A stretch of DNA of 64,000 nt, taken from positions 62,001 to 126,000 of the forward strand of contig DGQF01000055.1 of NCBI GenBank assembly GCA_002389675.1, given 5' to 3'. Under the pieces are notes generated by a model. The model was given only the letters and a program-made list of their open reading frames with translations, had not been told where the DNA came from and ran no database searches. Both the position numbers and the translations under genes were made by a program. Source of the DNA: Gammaproteobacteria bacterium UBA4421 (GTDB lineage: Bacteria > Pseudomonadota > Gammaproteobacteria > Pseudomonadales > Azotimanducaceae). Position 1 is the stretch's first letter. Each line of letters begins with the position of its first letter. Shown piece after piece: positions 52,005-59,992 of this stretch.

Positions 52005-52546
52005 TAAAAATCTCCGAATATATCGTTTTGCATTTGGTAAAGAGGGTCACCTGGTAGGCGTTGGCCTCTCGCCAGCCCATCGAAAGGCGCACCCTTTAAG
52101 ATAGCTGTCGCTTGAACGTTTTGGTTCCAATCCATAACCACCCAGCGAAACATAATTTTCCAGTAATCTCCCCGGCGCTGCATGTGATCGATGTATCGAC
52201 CTAAATAGGTCATCTCGACATCCGCTTCGTCGGGTTGGGCCGAATAATGATGGGCCATGACGTAGGATTCTACGACAGCGTCGTTATCTTTGAAATCTAC
52301 AATTGTGTTGGTGACGCGGTGCTGGGTCGCGGCGTATTTGGTGATTGTGGTGGGTAGATTTTCACAAAACGGGTGCGCTGGCCCGTTGTATGCACCGTAA
52401 GCGACTTCGGCCTCAGGCCAGTAGGCGCTTTTTAGTAAGTCGGCATCTGCTCGATCGACGCCGCGACAGTGCCTGTATAGGACGTCTTGGATGGCGAGTC
52501 GGTCGGCGATTTCTTTTAGATTAGGAATTTTTCCAGTGCTGTTCAT
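52004..52546 (-). CDS. NTF2/SnoaL-fold protein
   Basis: A 180-residue SnoaL_4-type protein. It has 'IADRLAIQDVLYRHCRGVDRADADLLKSAYWPEAEVAYGAYNGPAHPFC', 'HRVTNTIVDFKDNDAVVESYVMAHHYSAQP' and 'LGRYIDHMQRRGDYWKIMFRWVVMDWNQN'. It is of the same subgroup as the gene at 20883-21404, so it may be a paralogue. Its stop overlaps the start of the HsaA-like gene by 1 nt. The set VOC (52550), NTF2 (52004) and flavin monooxygenase (50790) forms an apparent operon for oxygenation plus isomerisation or dehydration. Confidence 0.83.
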   Translation of the reverse strand: MNSTGKIPNLKEIADRLAIQDVLYRHCRGVDRADADLLKSAYWPEAEVAYGAYNGPAHPFCENLPTTITKYAATQHRVTNTIVDFKDNDAVVESYVMAHHYSAQPDEADVEMTYLGRYIDHMQRRGDYWKIMFRWVVMDWNQNVQATAILKGAPFDGLARGQRLPGDPLYQMQNDIFGDF

Positions 52547-52549
52547 GAT

Positions 52550-53047
52550 TTACTCGCTGGTGGCGTGGTGGGTCAAAGCCCCTTGTGCAATAGGGGTATT
52601 GGCAATTTTTGCGCGCTCTGGATTACGAATCTCATAAATCTCGATCACGTTGCCAAAAGGATCATTGCCATAAACGGCTGCGCTATCGCCGAACTCCACT
52701 GGCGGTCCGACAAAGGTCATGCCTGCTGCGCAGAGCCGCTGATGTTCAGCGACAATGTCGGTGACTTCCAAGGCGAAGTGTGGATAGCCGTAATCACAGG
52801 GACGCGAGCGCAAGTCCTTGGGTGGCGGTTGCGTATATTCCCAAAGTTCAATGTGGGCATTGCCGCCGCGTAACATGGCCATTTTTGCACTGGGTTCGGT
52901 CAGACCAATGGCGGCTTCTACCGCATCATTTTTACCAGAAAATTGGGCGCCCTCTACTTGTTCAAAACCCAGAACCTCGGTGTAAAAAGTCAGCGCTTGC
53001 TCAAAATCTGGAACACCGATGGCGATGTGATGTATGCCGATGATCAT
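52550..53047 (-). CDS. VOC family protein (glyoxalase/dioxygenase-like)
   Basis: A 165-residue protein with two beta-alpha-beta-beta-beta units. It has 'IIGIHHIAIGVPDFEQALTFYTEVLGFEQVEG', 'AHIELWEY', 'PHFALEVTDIVAEHQRL' and 'DPFGNVIEIYEI'. The metal positions His6/7, Glu in 'HIELWEY', His in 'PHFALEV' and Glu in 'NVIEIYE' are all filled, so it could be metal-dependent, e.g. a glyoxalase I, epimerase or small extradiol dioxygenase. It is the first gene of the operon with an NTF2-like protein and the HsaA-like enzyme. The specific reaction is not readable. Confidence 0.85.
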   Translation of the reverse strand: MIIGIHHIAIGVPDFEQALTFYTEVLGFEQVEGAQFSGKNDAVEAAIGLTEPSAKMAMLRGGNAHIELWEYTQPPPKDLRSRPCDYGYPHFALEVTDIVAEHQRLCAAGMTFVGPPVEFGDSAAVYGNDPFGNVIEIYEIRNPERAKIANTPIAQGALTHHATSE

Positions 53048-53180
53048 AGGTTTCCTCCCACTATGGCGTTTAATCTAGCATTGTTGTCACAGGACTGCAT
53101 CGTCTATCCAGTTTCGCGGCTTGTTTGTCTGATGATGTGTCGTGTAGCTGATTGTAGTTTTTTATGGTTCGCCAGAATGC

Positions 53181-54407
53181 TTAGTTCAGCCAGCGAGGTG
53201 GGACGTGGTCTTCAACCAGTTGGGTGATGCTGATGCTGCGCAGGTCGTGTTCTCTGCCCACTGCTAGGGCGAATTCTGAAATATCGTTGGTCCGGGTAAA
53301 TACGCGAGCGTTTGGATATCGTTGTTTGACCCACAGGGCTGTGCGTAAATTGTCCTGCTCTTTTCCCGTGCCGAGAATTACCGTGGGTTCGGCGATGGAC
53401 AAGTCAATTTTTTCCGCCAGGCTGCCCCATACGAGTGGGTGTGAGATATCGCCCTGAAAAATACTGCGCTGATAGGTTGTGCCGATGCGTTGTTGTTCCT
53501 CTGCAACCATAATTCGGCGTTTGGCGTCGATATCGATCACCGCCACATGTGCGATATCTTGAGTTGCAATGTTTTGTAACTCCTCCAAGACAGATTGACC
53601 AAAGCGCCCGAACCCTGCGATTACGACCGCGTCGCGGGCTGTGGTGCGTTTGAAATGCTCCATGAGGTTGCTGTGCACAAAACCTTTAGCGGCCATATTA
53701 TAGGTGTTGAAAATCTCACATTTTTTGCTCAGTGCTGTGCTTTGTGCGGCGCGGCTGAAACGTAGATTATGACAATGTAGGACTACTTTGTTGGTCAACG
53801 AGGGGGCTATTTCCAAAATTCGGGTAGCCGCCTCGAACGCTTGAAAGTCGTTATCACCCAATAGCAGGACACGGTGCGCACGCGTTAAGCGCAGTTGTTG
53901 CAGCAAATACCGGTGCGTTAGATTGCCCACAACGGTAATTGCGTCAAACTTCTGAGCCAGTTCTTGCTCTCTGACAGGGTCCCAATTGCTGTCGACCACA
54001 ACAACTTGTGTGGCGGTGCCAGAGCGCTTTAGTAATCTTAAGTAGCTGGTGGTTAAGCGCCCTGAGCCATAGATAATGGTGTGATTGGCTATGCCCCGTA
54101 ACCGCGACCGGTCGGGTGTCAGGACTTGCACCACGGCATCTATGACGGCAGAGGCGGTGAGCAAAGGCGCGCCGAAGTAAGCGATCCATAATAAGGTTTG
54201 GCCCCACCAGGGGCCACCCTTTGGAGTACCCACGTCAAGCCCGCCGACGACGAAAAATCCGAGCGCATAGTAGGCTCTGGTTAACCATCCGGCGCTTTCC
54301 AGTTCAGGCCTTTCGGATAAACCAACCCCGGTATACAGTCCAGCAAAGCCAAAGATAAACAGGGTGGCTGCAGCCCACCAGCGCCAGTTAAGTTTTGTTT
54401 CTGACAT
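53181..54407 (-). CDS. Ion-channel-like protein with RCK/TrkA domains and a degenerate filter
   Basis: A 408-residue protein. Residues about 10-30 and 68-88 are hydrophobic helices, separated by 'YYALGFFVVGGLDVGTPKGGPWW', where a potassium channel would have pore helix and filter. The two cytoplasmic Rossmann units follow: 'HTIIYGSGRLTTSYLRLLKRSG' with 'VVVVDSN' and 'AVVIAGFGRFGQSVLEEL' with 'VAVIDIDAKRR'. This resembles the TrkA-N/RCK part of K+ channels and Castor/Pollux-type proteins. The TVGYG selectivity sequence is absent and GGLDVGTP stands in its place, so channel function is doubtful; it may be a redox- or NAD-sensing membrane protein. Confidence 0.8.
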   Translation of the reverse strand: MSETKLNWRWWAAATLFIFGFAGLYTGVGLSERPELESAGWLTRAYYALGFFVVGGLDVGTPKGGPWWGQTLLWIAYFGAPLLTASAVIDAVVQVLTPDRSRLRGIANHTIIYGSGRLTTSYLRLLKRSGTATQVVVVDSNWDPVREQELAQKFDAITVVGNLTHRYLLQQLRLTRAHRVLLLGDNDFQAFEAATRILEIAPSLTNKVVLHCHNLRFSRAAQSTALSKKCEIFNTYNMAAKGFVHSNLMEHFKRTTARDAVVIAGFGRFGQSVLEELQNIATQDIAHVAVIDIDAKRRIMVAEEQQRIGTTYQRSIFQGDISHPLVWGSLAEKIDLSIAEPTVILGTGKEQDNLRTALWVKQRYPNARVFTRTNDISEFALAVGREHDLRSISITQLVEDHVPPRWLN

Positions 54408-54412
54408 GCAAT

Positions 54413-55240
54413 TTAGTGTCCGGTAAATTTTGGCGGGCGTTTTTCGGCGAATGCGCGCAAGCCTTCTTCAAAGTCTCTGGTTTTGAATAGTCCGGCCAGG
54501 TGCACCATCAGATGGTCTACGGCTGTATCATAAGATTCTTCCATCCCCATGCGCATCATTCTTTTGGTCGTCTGTACAGCCACGGGAGCGTTAGCCGCCA
54601 CGTCTTCTGCCCAAGCCCATGCAGTCTCCATGAGTGCGGTGCTGGGTACCACCGCGTTCACGATGCCAATATCCAGACTTTCTTGGGCGCCGACTGTGCG
54701 GCCTCGATAGTACAACTCGGCGGCCTTGGCCCAGCCGACGAGGCGGGGCAAAAGCCATGTGCCGCCACTTTCAGGGACGACGTTGCGCTTGGCGGTCACG
54801 GCGGCAAGTTTTGCGTCCTCGGCCATAATTCGCATATCACAAAGGAGCGTCAGATCCATGCCGTAGCCTGCTGCGGCGCCGTTGATGGCGCAGATAATGG
54901 GTGTATCTGTATGCCACATGACATTAATCGGTGCATCGCGTAGGTCGAATAACGCGCGCGCCGGCCGCGCTGTTTCGCCCTGTTGCGGATCCTGCTCTTT
55001 TTGCATGCGCTCACTGGTATCAATCAAGTCAAGACCGCTACAAAAGCCACGACCAGCGCCGGTAAGAATGATACAGCGCACATCTGGATCTTTGTCAGCT
55101 TCGACCATTTTCGCCGATAATTCTTGAAGCATGTCGCGGCTGATGGCGTTAAGTCGCTCGGGCCGATTGAGCGTGAAAGTGACAATATGTCCAGTTTGTT
55201 CAACTAGGAGTTGCGGCGTGGTAGATGGAGTGATGGCCAT
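54413..55240 (-). CDS. Enoyl-CoA hydratase family protein
   Basis: A 275-residue crotonase. It has 'VTFTLNRPERLNAISRDM', 'GRGFCSGLDLIDTSERM', 'CAINGAAAGYGMDLTLLCDMRIMAED' and 'RNVVPESGGTWLLPRLVG', where Glu in 'PESGG' is the acid/base. The C-terminal 'EEGLRAFAEKRPPKFTGH' is the normal end. It is likely an enoyl-CoA hydratase or isomerase in beta-oxidation. It lies 5 bp from the ion-channel-like gene downstream, on the same strand, and diverges from the carotenoid-oxygenase gene across 178 bp. Confidence 0.92.
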   Translation of the reverse strand: MAITPSTTPQLLVEQTGHIVTFTLNRPERLNAISRDMLQELSAKMVEADKDPDVRCIILTGAGRGFCSGLDLIDTSERMQKEQDPQQGETARPARALFDLRDAPINVMWHTDTPIICAINGAAAGYGMDLTLLCDMRIMAEDAKLAAVTAKRNVVPESGGTWLLPRLVGWAKAAELYYRGRTVGAQESLDIGIVNAVVPSTALMETAWAWAEDVAANAPVAVQTTKRMMRMGMEESYDTAVDHLMVHLAGLFKTRDFEEGLRAFAEKRPPKFTGH

Positions 55241-55418
55241 GAGACAGGGTCCGTTTTGTGATTATCTCGGCATGTTAGTCCTGTTGGGCAAAGGCTGTAA
55301 ATTGTTTACGTGCAGTTAACGTTTGGGTTTATGGGCCCTGTCTGCCGGTGGGAATAACATTTGCTTTTTAAGATGATGTGTTAAGTTTAGGTAATTGTTT
55401 TGTCCTTAAGGAGAGGTC

Positions 55419-56810
55419 GTGTCTGAAGCTACCGTTATAGATTCAATTAACCCCCATTTGCGGGGCAATAATGCACCGATTCATGAAGAAATTACGGCGC
55501 AAAATCTGCAGGTGATAGGGAAAATCCCTGATGATCTTGAGGGTAATTTTCTGCGTATAGGCCCCAATCCCTACTTTGTACCAGATGAGCAGCGCTATCA
55601 CCTGTTCGACGGGGACGGCATGATACATGGCGTGCATATTTCCAAAGGTGGGGCCACATATCGCAACCGCTTTATTGATTCAGCTGGTTTGCGCGAGGAA
55701 CGTCAGCAGGGTAAATGGATTTATCCGGGTCTGAATATGTTTGGTGATTATTTGGCCAAAGGTGAAATGCCAAGCAGCAAAAATACGGGCAATACGGCAA
55801 TGGTGTTTCACAACAACCAGTTGTTTGCGTTGATGGAAGGGGGTAAGCCTTATCGTGTTTCGCTGCCTGATTTGCAGACGCAGGGGGAACATGATTTTCA
55901 CGGCACGTTGACCCACAATTTTACGGCGCACCCGAAGGTGGACAGTCAGTCAGGTGAAATGATGACCTTTGGCTACGGGATTATGCCACCTTATTTGACT
56001 TACTCTGTGGTGGGCGTGGACGGAAGGGCCGGACACACGACCGAAATTACGCTCCCCAGGCCGGTGATGATGCATGATTGTGCGATTACGGCGCGTTACA
56101 CCATTTTTCCGGATCTTCCGTTAGTTTTTGATCTCGAAAAAATGATGGCCGGAGAAGGTTTGGTCGGCTGGGATCCGGCTAATGGCTGCCGAATTGGAAT
56201 TTTGCCCAGACAGGGTTCAGATCAGAATATTCGCTGGTTCGAAATCGAAGAAAGTTTTTTATTTCACGTTGCTAATGCCTGGGAGGAGGGCGATGAGGTC
56301 ATTGTGCAGGCTTGTCGGTCCGATCGCGGTGGAATAGAAAGCGGCGATGGCGATGTGCGGGCGCAGTTAGGACAGCTGCATGAATGGCGTTTTAATATGA
56401 CCACGGGAGAAGTCAGTTCAAAGCCTTTGGATCGTGGCTTCTATTGTGACTTCCCGAGGATAAAAGAAGATCTCGTCGGTTATAAAAACCGGTATATTTA
56501 TGCCTCCAGGTTTCGTGTGGATGAAATGCCGATGTTTGATGGCGAACTGAAATACGATAACCAAACGGGCGAAATTTCGGTTCACCATTTTGGTGATCAT
56601 TGTGAATCGGGCGAGGCGGTTTTTGCACCTCGCCAAAATGCGAGCAGTGAAGACGATGGGTACGTCATTTGTTTTGTCTACGATAAACAAACACAAACCA
56701 GTGAATGCCAAATCATAGACGCGCAGCGCTTTGCTGATGCACCGGTGGCAAGAATCAAAATACCGCAGCGCGTACCGCACGGATTTCACGCGGCTTGGGT
56801 TGCCGATTAA
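55419..56810 (+). CDS. Carotenoid oxygenase family protein (RPE65/lignostilbene-dioxygenase type)
   Basis: A 463-residue seven-bladed propeller enzyme. GTG start at 55419 with AAGGAGAGG upstream. The four iron-binding histidines are visible: 'NFTAHPKVD', 'MMHDCAIT', 'FLFHVANAW' and 'VPHGFHAAW' near the end. 'NFLRIGPNPYFVPDEQRYHLFDGDGMIHGV' is the family hallmark. Members cleave C=C bonds of carotenoids or of stilbene-type lignin compounds with O2. With no carotenoid synthesis genes nearby, an aromatic stilbene or isoprenoid substrate is more likely, but this is inference. It is followed by a GST, and nearby are GMC oxidoreductase and acyl-CoA ligase genes. Confidence 0.93.
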   Translation: MSEATVIDSINPHLRGNNAPIHEEITAQNLQVIGKIPDDLEGNFLRIGPNPYFVPDEQRYHLFDGDGMIHGVHISKGGATYRNRFIDSAGLREERQQGKWIYPGLNMFGDYLAKGEMPSSKNTGNTAMVFHNNQLFALMEGGKPYRVSLPDLQTQGEHDFHGTLTHNFTAHPKVDSQSGEMMTFGYGIMPPYLTYSVVGVDGRAGHTTEITLPRPVMMHDCAITARYTIFPDLPLVFDLEKMMAGEGLVGWDPANGCRIGILPRQGSDQNIRWFEIEESFLFHVANAWEEGDEVIVQACRSDRGGIESGDGDVRAQLGQLHEWRFNMTTGEVSSKPLDRGFYCDFPRIKEDLVGYKNRYIYASRFRVDEMPMFDGELKYDNQTGEISVHHFGDHCESGEAVFAPRQNASSEDDGYVICFVYDKQTQTSECQIIDAQRFADAPVARIKIPQRVPHGFHAAWVAD

Positions 56811-56892
56811 ATATATACGGTGTGCGCCCTACATGGGTCTAGAGGCATCCATAAACACCAACAACATGAATAACACGGACAAGAGAAGAATA

Positions 56893-57507
56893 ATGGGCAA
56901 GCCAACGCTTTATGGGATCAGTGCATCACGAGCCTTTCGCTCAATCTGGGCAGCCGAAGAAATAGGTCTTGAATATAACCACGTAGCGACTTCGTTTCGG
57001 GGAGACGCGCAGGCTGAGTCTTATCGATCAGTCAATCCAAATGCCCGGATTCCCGCGTTGGTGGATGGCGATTTTAAGCTCTTCGAGTCGATGGCGATTA
57101 ACCTTTACCTTGCTCAGACTTATGGGCCTCATTTGCTGGCCGAAGGGGCGCAGGCGCAGGCTTTGACGTGGCAGTGGACGGTTTGGGGGATCAGTGAAAT
57201 TGAGCCTCTACAAATGCAGATTGTGGTGCAAAAACTATTTACCAAGCCGGAGAGTCGCAATGCCGGGATCGTTGCAGGCGCCGAGCGGGCCTTGGAGAGG
57301 CCGTTGGCAGTTTTAAACGCGGGTTTGGCGGATCAAGCTTATTTGTTGGGTGACGAATTTACGATTGCTGATCTCAATCTCTCGGGTGTAATGGATTTGT
57401 TCAAAAATATTGAATTCGAGACGGCCGCCTGGCCAAACGTTGAGCGCTGGTTGAAGGCCTGTTACTCGCGCCCTTCTTATCAAAGTGCGAAGCGCGTGGG
57501 TACTTAG
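56893..57507 (+). CDS. Glutathione S-transferase family protein
   Basis: I choose ATG 56893, giving 204 residues; the frame starting at 56731 overlaps the upstream gene. It has a thioredoxin-like domain 'TLYGISASRAFRSIWAAEEIGLEYNHVATSF' with 'NPNARIPALVDGDFKLFESMAINLYLAQ' (ES glutathione contact), and a helical domain with 'YLLGDEFTIADLNLSGVMDL'. The Ser in 'SASRAFR' probably activates glutathione. It follows the carotenoid-oxygenase gene by 82 bp on the same strand. It could conjugate or isomerise the aldehyde or epoxide products of that enzyme. Confidence 0.88.
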   Translation: MGKPTLYGISASRAFRSIWAAEEIGLEYNHVATSFRGDAQAESYRSVNPNARIPALVDGDFKLFESMAINLYLAQTYGPHLLAEGAQAQALTWQWTVWGISEIEPLQMQIVVQKLFTKPESRNAGIVAGAERALERPLAVLNAGLADQAYLLGDEFTIADLNLSGVMDLFKNIEFETAAWPNVERWLKACYSRPSYQSAKRVGT

Positions 57508-57558
57508 AACGACTAAACGTTGCCTATGGGTGACGGCGCGTGAGTGTTGCAGTCTAGG

Positions 57559-59178
57559 TTAGCGTTGATGGCGATGCGCTTGTTTGATGAACGCGGCAGC
57601 CTGTTCTGCGATCATGACCGTGGGCGCATTGGTATTGCCCGACGTAATTGTGGGCATCACTGATGCGTCAGCCACTCTCAAGTGAGCAACCCCATGGACA
57701 GCGAGTCGATCGTTGACGACGGCCATGGCATCTTGACCCATTTTACAGGTGCCTACAGGATGAAAAATAGTGGTGCCCAACTCGCCCGCGGCTTGGCGCA
57801 TGGACGCCTCGGTTTTGATGTCGGCACCGGGTTTAAGTTCTTTGGGGTTAAATGGGGATAATGCGTTTGACTGCATTATGCGCCGGGTGAATTTTAGAGA
57901 TTCAACGGCCACGGCCAAGTCCTCTTCCGTAGAAAGATAGTTCAGCTGAATTTTAGGCGCTGCAAAGGGATCTTTGTTTTTGACCTGTATATGTCCGCGG
58001 CTGCTAGGGCGTAGGTTGCAGACGCTGGGGGTAATTGCGTTGTAACGATGTAATGGTGCGCCAAACCTATCTAGTGATAGTGGTTGGACATGCCATTCAA
58101 TATTGGCAGAGGTTTGTTCTGGGTGGCTTTTTGCAAACGCTCCTAATTGTGAAGGCGGCATGGTCAACGGCCCAGTATGTTTAATAAAATACTCCAAGCC
58201 CATGGCAGCCAATCCCCAAGGGGTGCGGGCACGTTGATTCAGCGTAACCGTATTATCGACCTGATAGATGGTGCGAATCTGTAAGTGATCCTGCAAATTT
58301 TGGCCAACGCCGGGCAGGTTATGACGCGTTTCAATTTGGTGCTGACCAAGTAGACCAGCTGGGCCGATGCCCGCAAGCTGTAACATTTGAGGGGATGCAA
58401 CCGCGCCTGCACTTAAAATGACCTCGCTGCGGGCCAGCCATGTTTGTTGTCCCGAGGGGGTTTGAACCGTCACTCCCCGTGCAATGAGCTCGCCGTTTTG
58501 TTGACGGTCAATATTCAGTTGAGTGACGTGTGCTTGAGTCAGCACGGTTAGGTTAGGTCGGTTTTTCACGGGATCGAGAAATGCGCGGGCGGAACTCCAG
58601 CGGCGGCCGGCTTTTTGATTCATCTGGAAATAAGCATTGCCGAAATTGTCACCTTGGTTGAACTCCTTGATTTTTGGGATACCACATTCCTCAGCTGCGT
58701 CTCGCCACGCGTCGAGAATCTCCCAATTCACTCTTCGCTCTTCGACATTCAGCTCGCCGGTGTCGCCGTGGAATTGGTTGGCGCCATGCTGGTATTTCTC
58801 TGATTGTTTAAAGACCGGTAATACGTCCTCCCAGCCCCAACCTTGATTGCCCAGTTGCGCCCAATGATCGTAGTCGCTGCTTTGGCCGCGCATATAGACC
58901 ATTGCATTAATTGACGAACAGCCGCCGAGGACTTTACCGCGCGCGTAACCAATGGAGCGGCCATTTAGGCCGGGTTCAGGCTCTGTTTCAAAACACCAGT
59001 CGGTGCGAGGATTGCCAATGGTGAAAAGATATCCGACGGGTATATCAATCCAGAAATAATTGTCTTTCTTACCGGCTTCAAGAAGTAGTACATTTTTTTC
59101 GGGGTCGGCTGATAGACGATTTGCCAATACGCAGCCCGCGGTGCCAGCGCCAATAATAATGTAGTCGTAATCTTTCAC
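57559..59178 (-). CDS. GMC oxidoreductase (choline-dehydrogenase-like)
   Basis: I choose GTG 59178 (GAGAGG upstream) rather than the frame open to 59295. The product has 539 residues starting MKDYDYIIIGAGTAGCVLANRLS. 'GGCSSINAMVYMRGQ' is the GMC signature 1 and 'LSAGAVASPQMLQLAGIGP' is signature 2. The catalytic pair is His in 'HPVGTCKMG' and Asn in 'GNTNAPTVMIAEQAA'. It should oxidise an alcohol to an aldehyde with FAD, passing electrons to the respiratory chain or O2. It is convergent with the GST at 57507 and divergent from the GST at 59360. Confidence 0.93.
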   Translation of the reverse strand: MKDYDYIIIGAGTAGCVLANRLSADPEKNVLLLEAGKKDNYFWIDIPVGYLFTIGNPRTDWCFETEPEPGLNGRSIGYARGKVLGGCSSINAMVYMRGQSSDYDHWAQLGNQGWGWEDVLPVFKQSEKYQHGANQFHGDTGELNVEERRVNWEILDAWRDAAEECGIPKIKEFNQGDNFGNAYFQMNQKAGRRWSSARAFLDPVKNRPNLTVLTQAHVTQLNIDRQQNGELIARGVTVQTPSGQQTWLARSEVILSAGAVASPQMLQLAGIGPAGLLGQHQIETRHNLPGVGQNLQDHLQIRTIYQVDNTVTLNQRARTPWGLAAMGLEYFIKHTGPLTMPPSQLGAFAKSHPEQTSANIEWHVQPLSLDRFGAPLHRYNAITPSVCNLRPSSRGHIQVKNKDPFAAPKIQLNYLSTEEDLAVAVESLKFTRRIMQSNALSPFNPKELKPGADIKTEASMRQAAGELGTTIFHPVGTCKMGQDAMAVVNDRLAVHGVAHLRVADASVMPTITSGNTNAPTVMIAEQAAAFIKQAHRHQR

Positions 59179-59359
59179 GCATAACCTCTCTGTGTTACGA
59201 CAAGGATAGCAGAGGGTTGCACTGTTTTTCAGGTTCAGTGCTGCTGTGTGTCTTTGCGGTTGAGCATGGGGGAGAGGGTGATCAGCCTGAGTCAAGATCT
59301 GGCTATTTGCTCAGATGAGGATCATTCTTGCGGTACTGCAAACCAAAGTAGGAGAAGCT

Positions 59360-59992
59360 ATGAAACTTTATCGGGTTGCTGCTGCGCCGAATCCCACCAA
59401 AGTGATGTTGTATATTGCCGAGCGCGAAGCCTTGGGTGCGCAAATACCGGTTGAGCAGGTGTCCGTTAATGTCATTAAAGGTGAACATCGAGCAGCGGAG
59501 CATCTTGCGCGCAATCCGTTTGGTACGCTGCCGGTTCTCGCGCTTGATGACGGCAGTTATCTATTGGAATCACTGTCAATTATTATGTACCTAGAATCTC
59601 GTTTTCCTGAACACAGGTTACTGCCAGTGGAAATTGAAGCCTGTGCGTTGGCAAAAGATTTAGAGCGCACGGTTGAAATGCGCGTTGCGATGCCTATCGC
59701 GCGTTATGTTCATGCCACCCGGTCACCGCTGGGTTACCCGCCTGACCTAAAGGTTGCTGGTGAAATCGAAGGGTCTTTGCCTGTGGCGTTAAAATGGCTC
59801 GAAAAGAAACTCAGCGATGGGCGCGAGATGCTCATGGGTTCGCAAGTGAGCATTGCCGATTGTACCTTACAATCTGCGCTGCAATTTGCTCGGTTTGGTC
59901 AAGCTGATCTAATTGGAGCCTACCCTCTGTTGGCGGCTTGGGATAGTCGGTATCGCGCGCGGCCAGCGGCGCTTTCGATTCTTAAGTTTTAG
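59360..59992 (+). CDS. Glutathione S-transferase family protein
   Basis: I choose ATG 59360 with AGGAG upstream, giving 210 residues. It has 'KLYRVAAAPNPTKVMLYIAEREALGAQIPVEQVSVNVIKGEHRAAEHLARNPFGTLPVLALDDGSYLLESLSIIMYLE', with Ser in 'LLESLS' contacting glutathione, and 'LMGSQVSIADCTLQSALQF' in the helical domain. The pattern 'APNPTKV' resembles proteobacterial GSTs of unknown substrate. It is the fourth GST-fold gene in the window. Its end overlaps the convergent acyl-CoA ligase gene by 11 bp. Confidence 0.88.
   Translation: MKLYRVAAAPNPTKVMLYIAEREALGAQIPVEQVSVNVIKGEHRAAEHLARNPFGTLPVLALDDGSYLLESLSIIMYLESRFPEHRLLPVEIEACALAKDLERTVEMRVAMPIARYVHATRSPLGYPPDLKVAGEIEGSLPVALKWLEKKLSDGREMLMGSQVSIADCTLQSALQFARFGQADLIGAYPLLAAWDSRYRARPAALSILKF

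Noticed and set aside
55242..55343. Distant inverted repeat AGACAGGG/CCCTGTCT in the crotonase/carotenoid-oxygenase gap
   Set aside because: Arms are 86 bp apart and only 8 bp long; this is likely chance or at best a loop-forming site that cannot be supported.
56731..56892. Upstream extension of the GST frame into the carotenoid-oxygenase gene
   Set aside because: The GST domain begins at ATG 56893 (MGKPTLYGI), and the residues before it are encoded partly inside the other gene.
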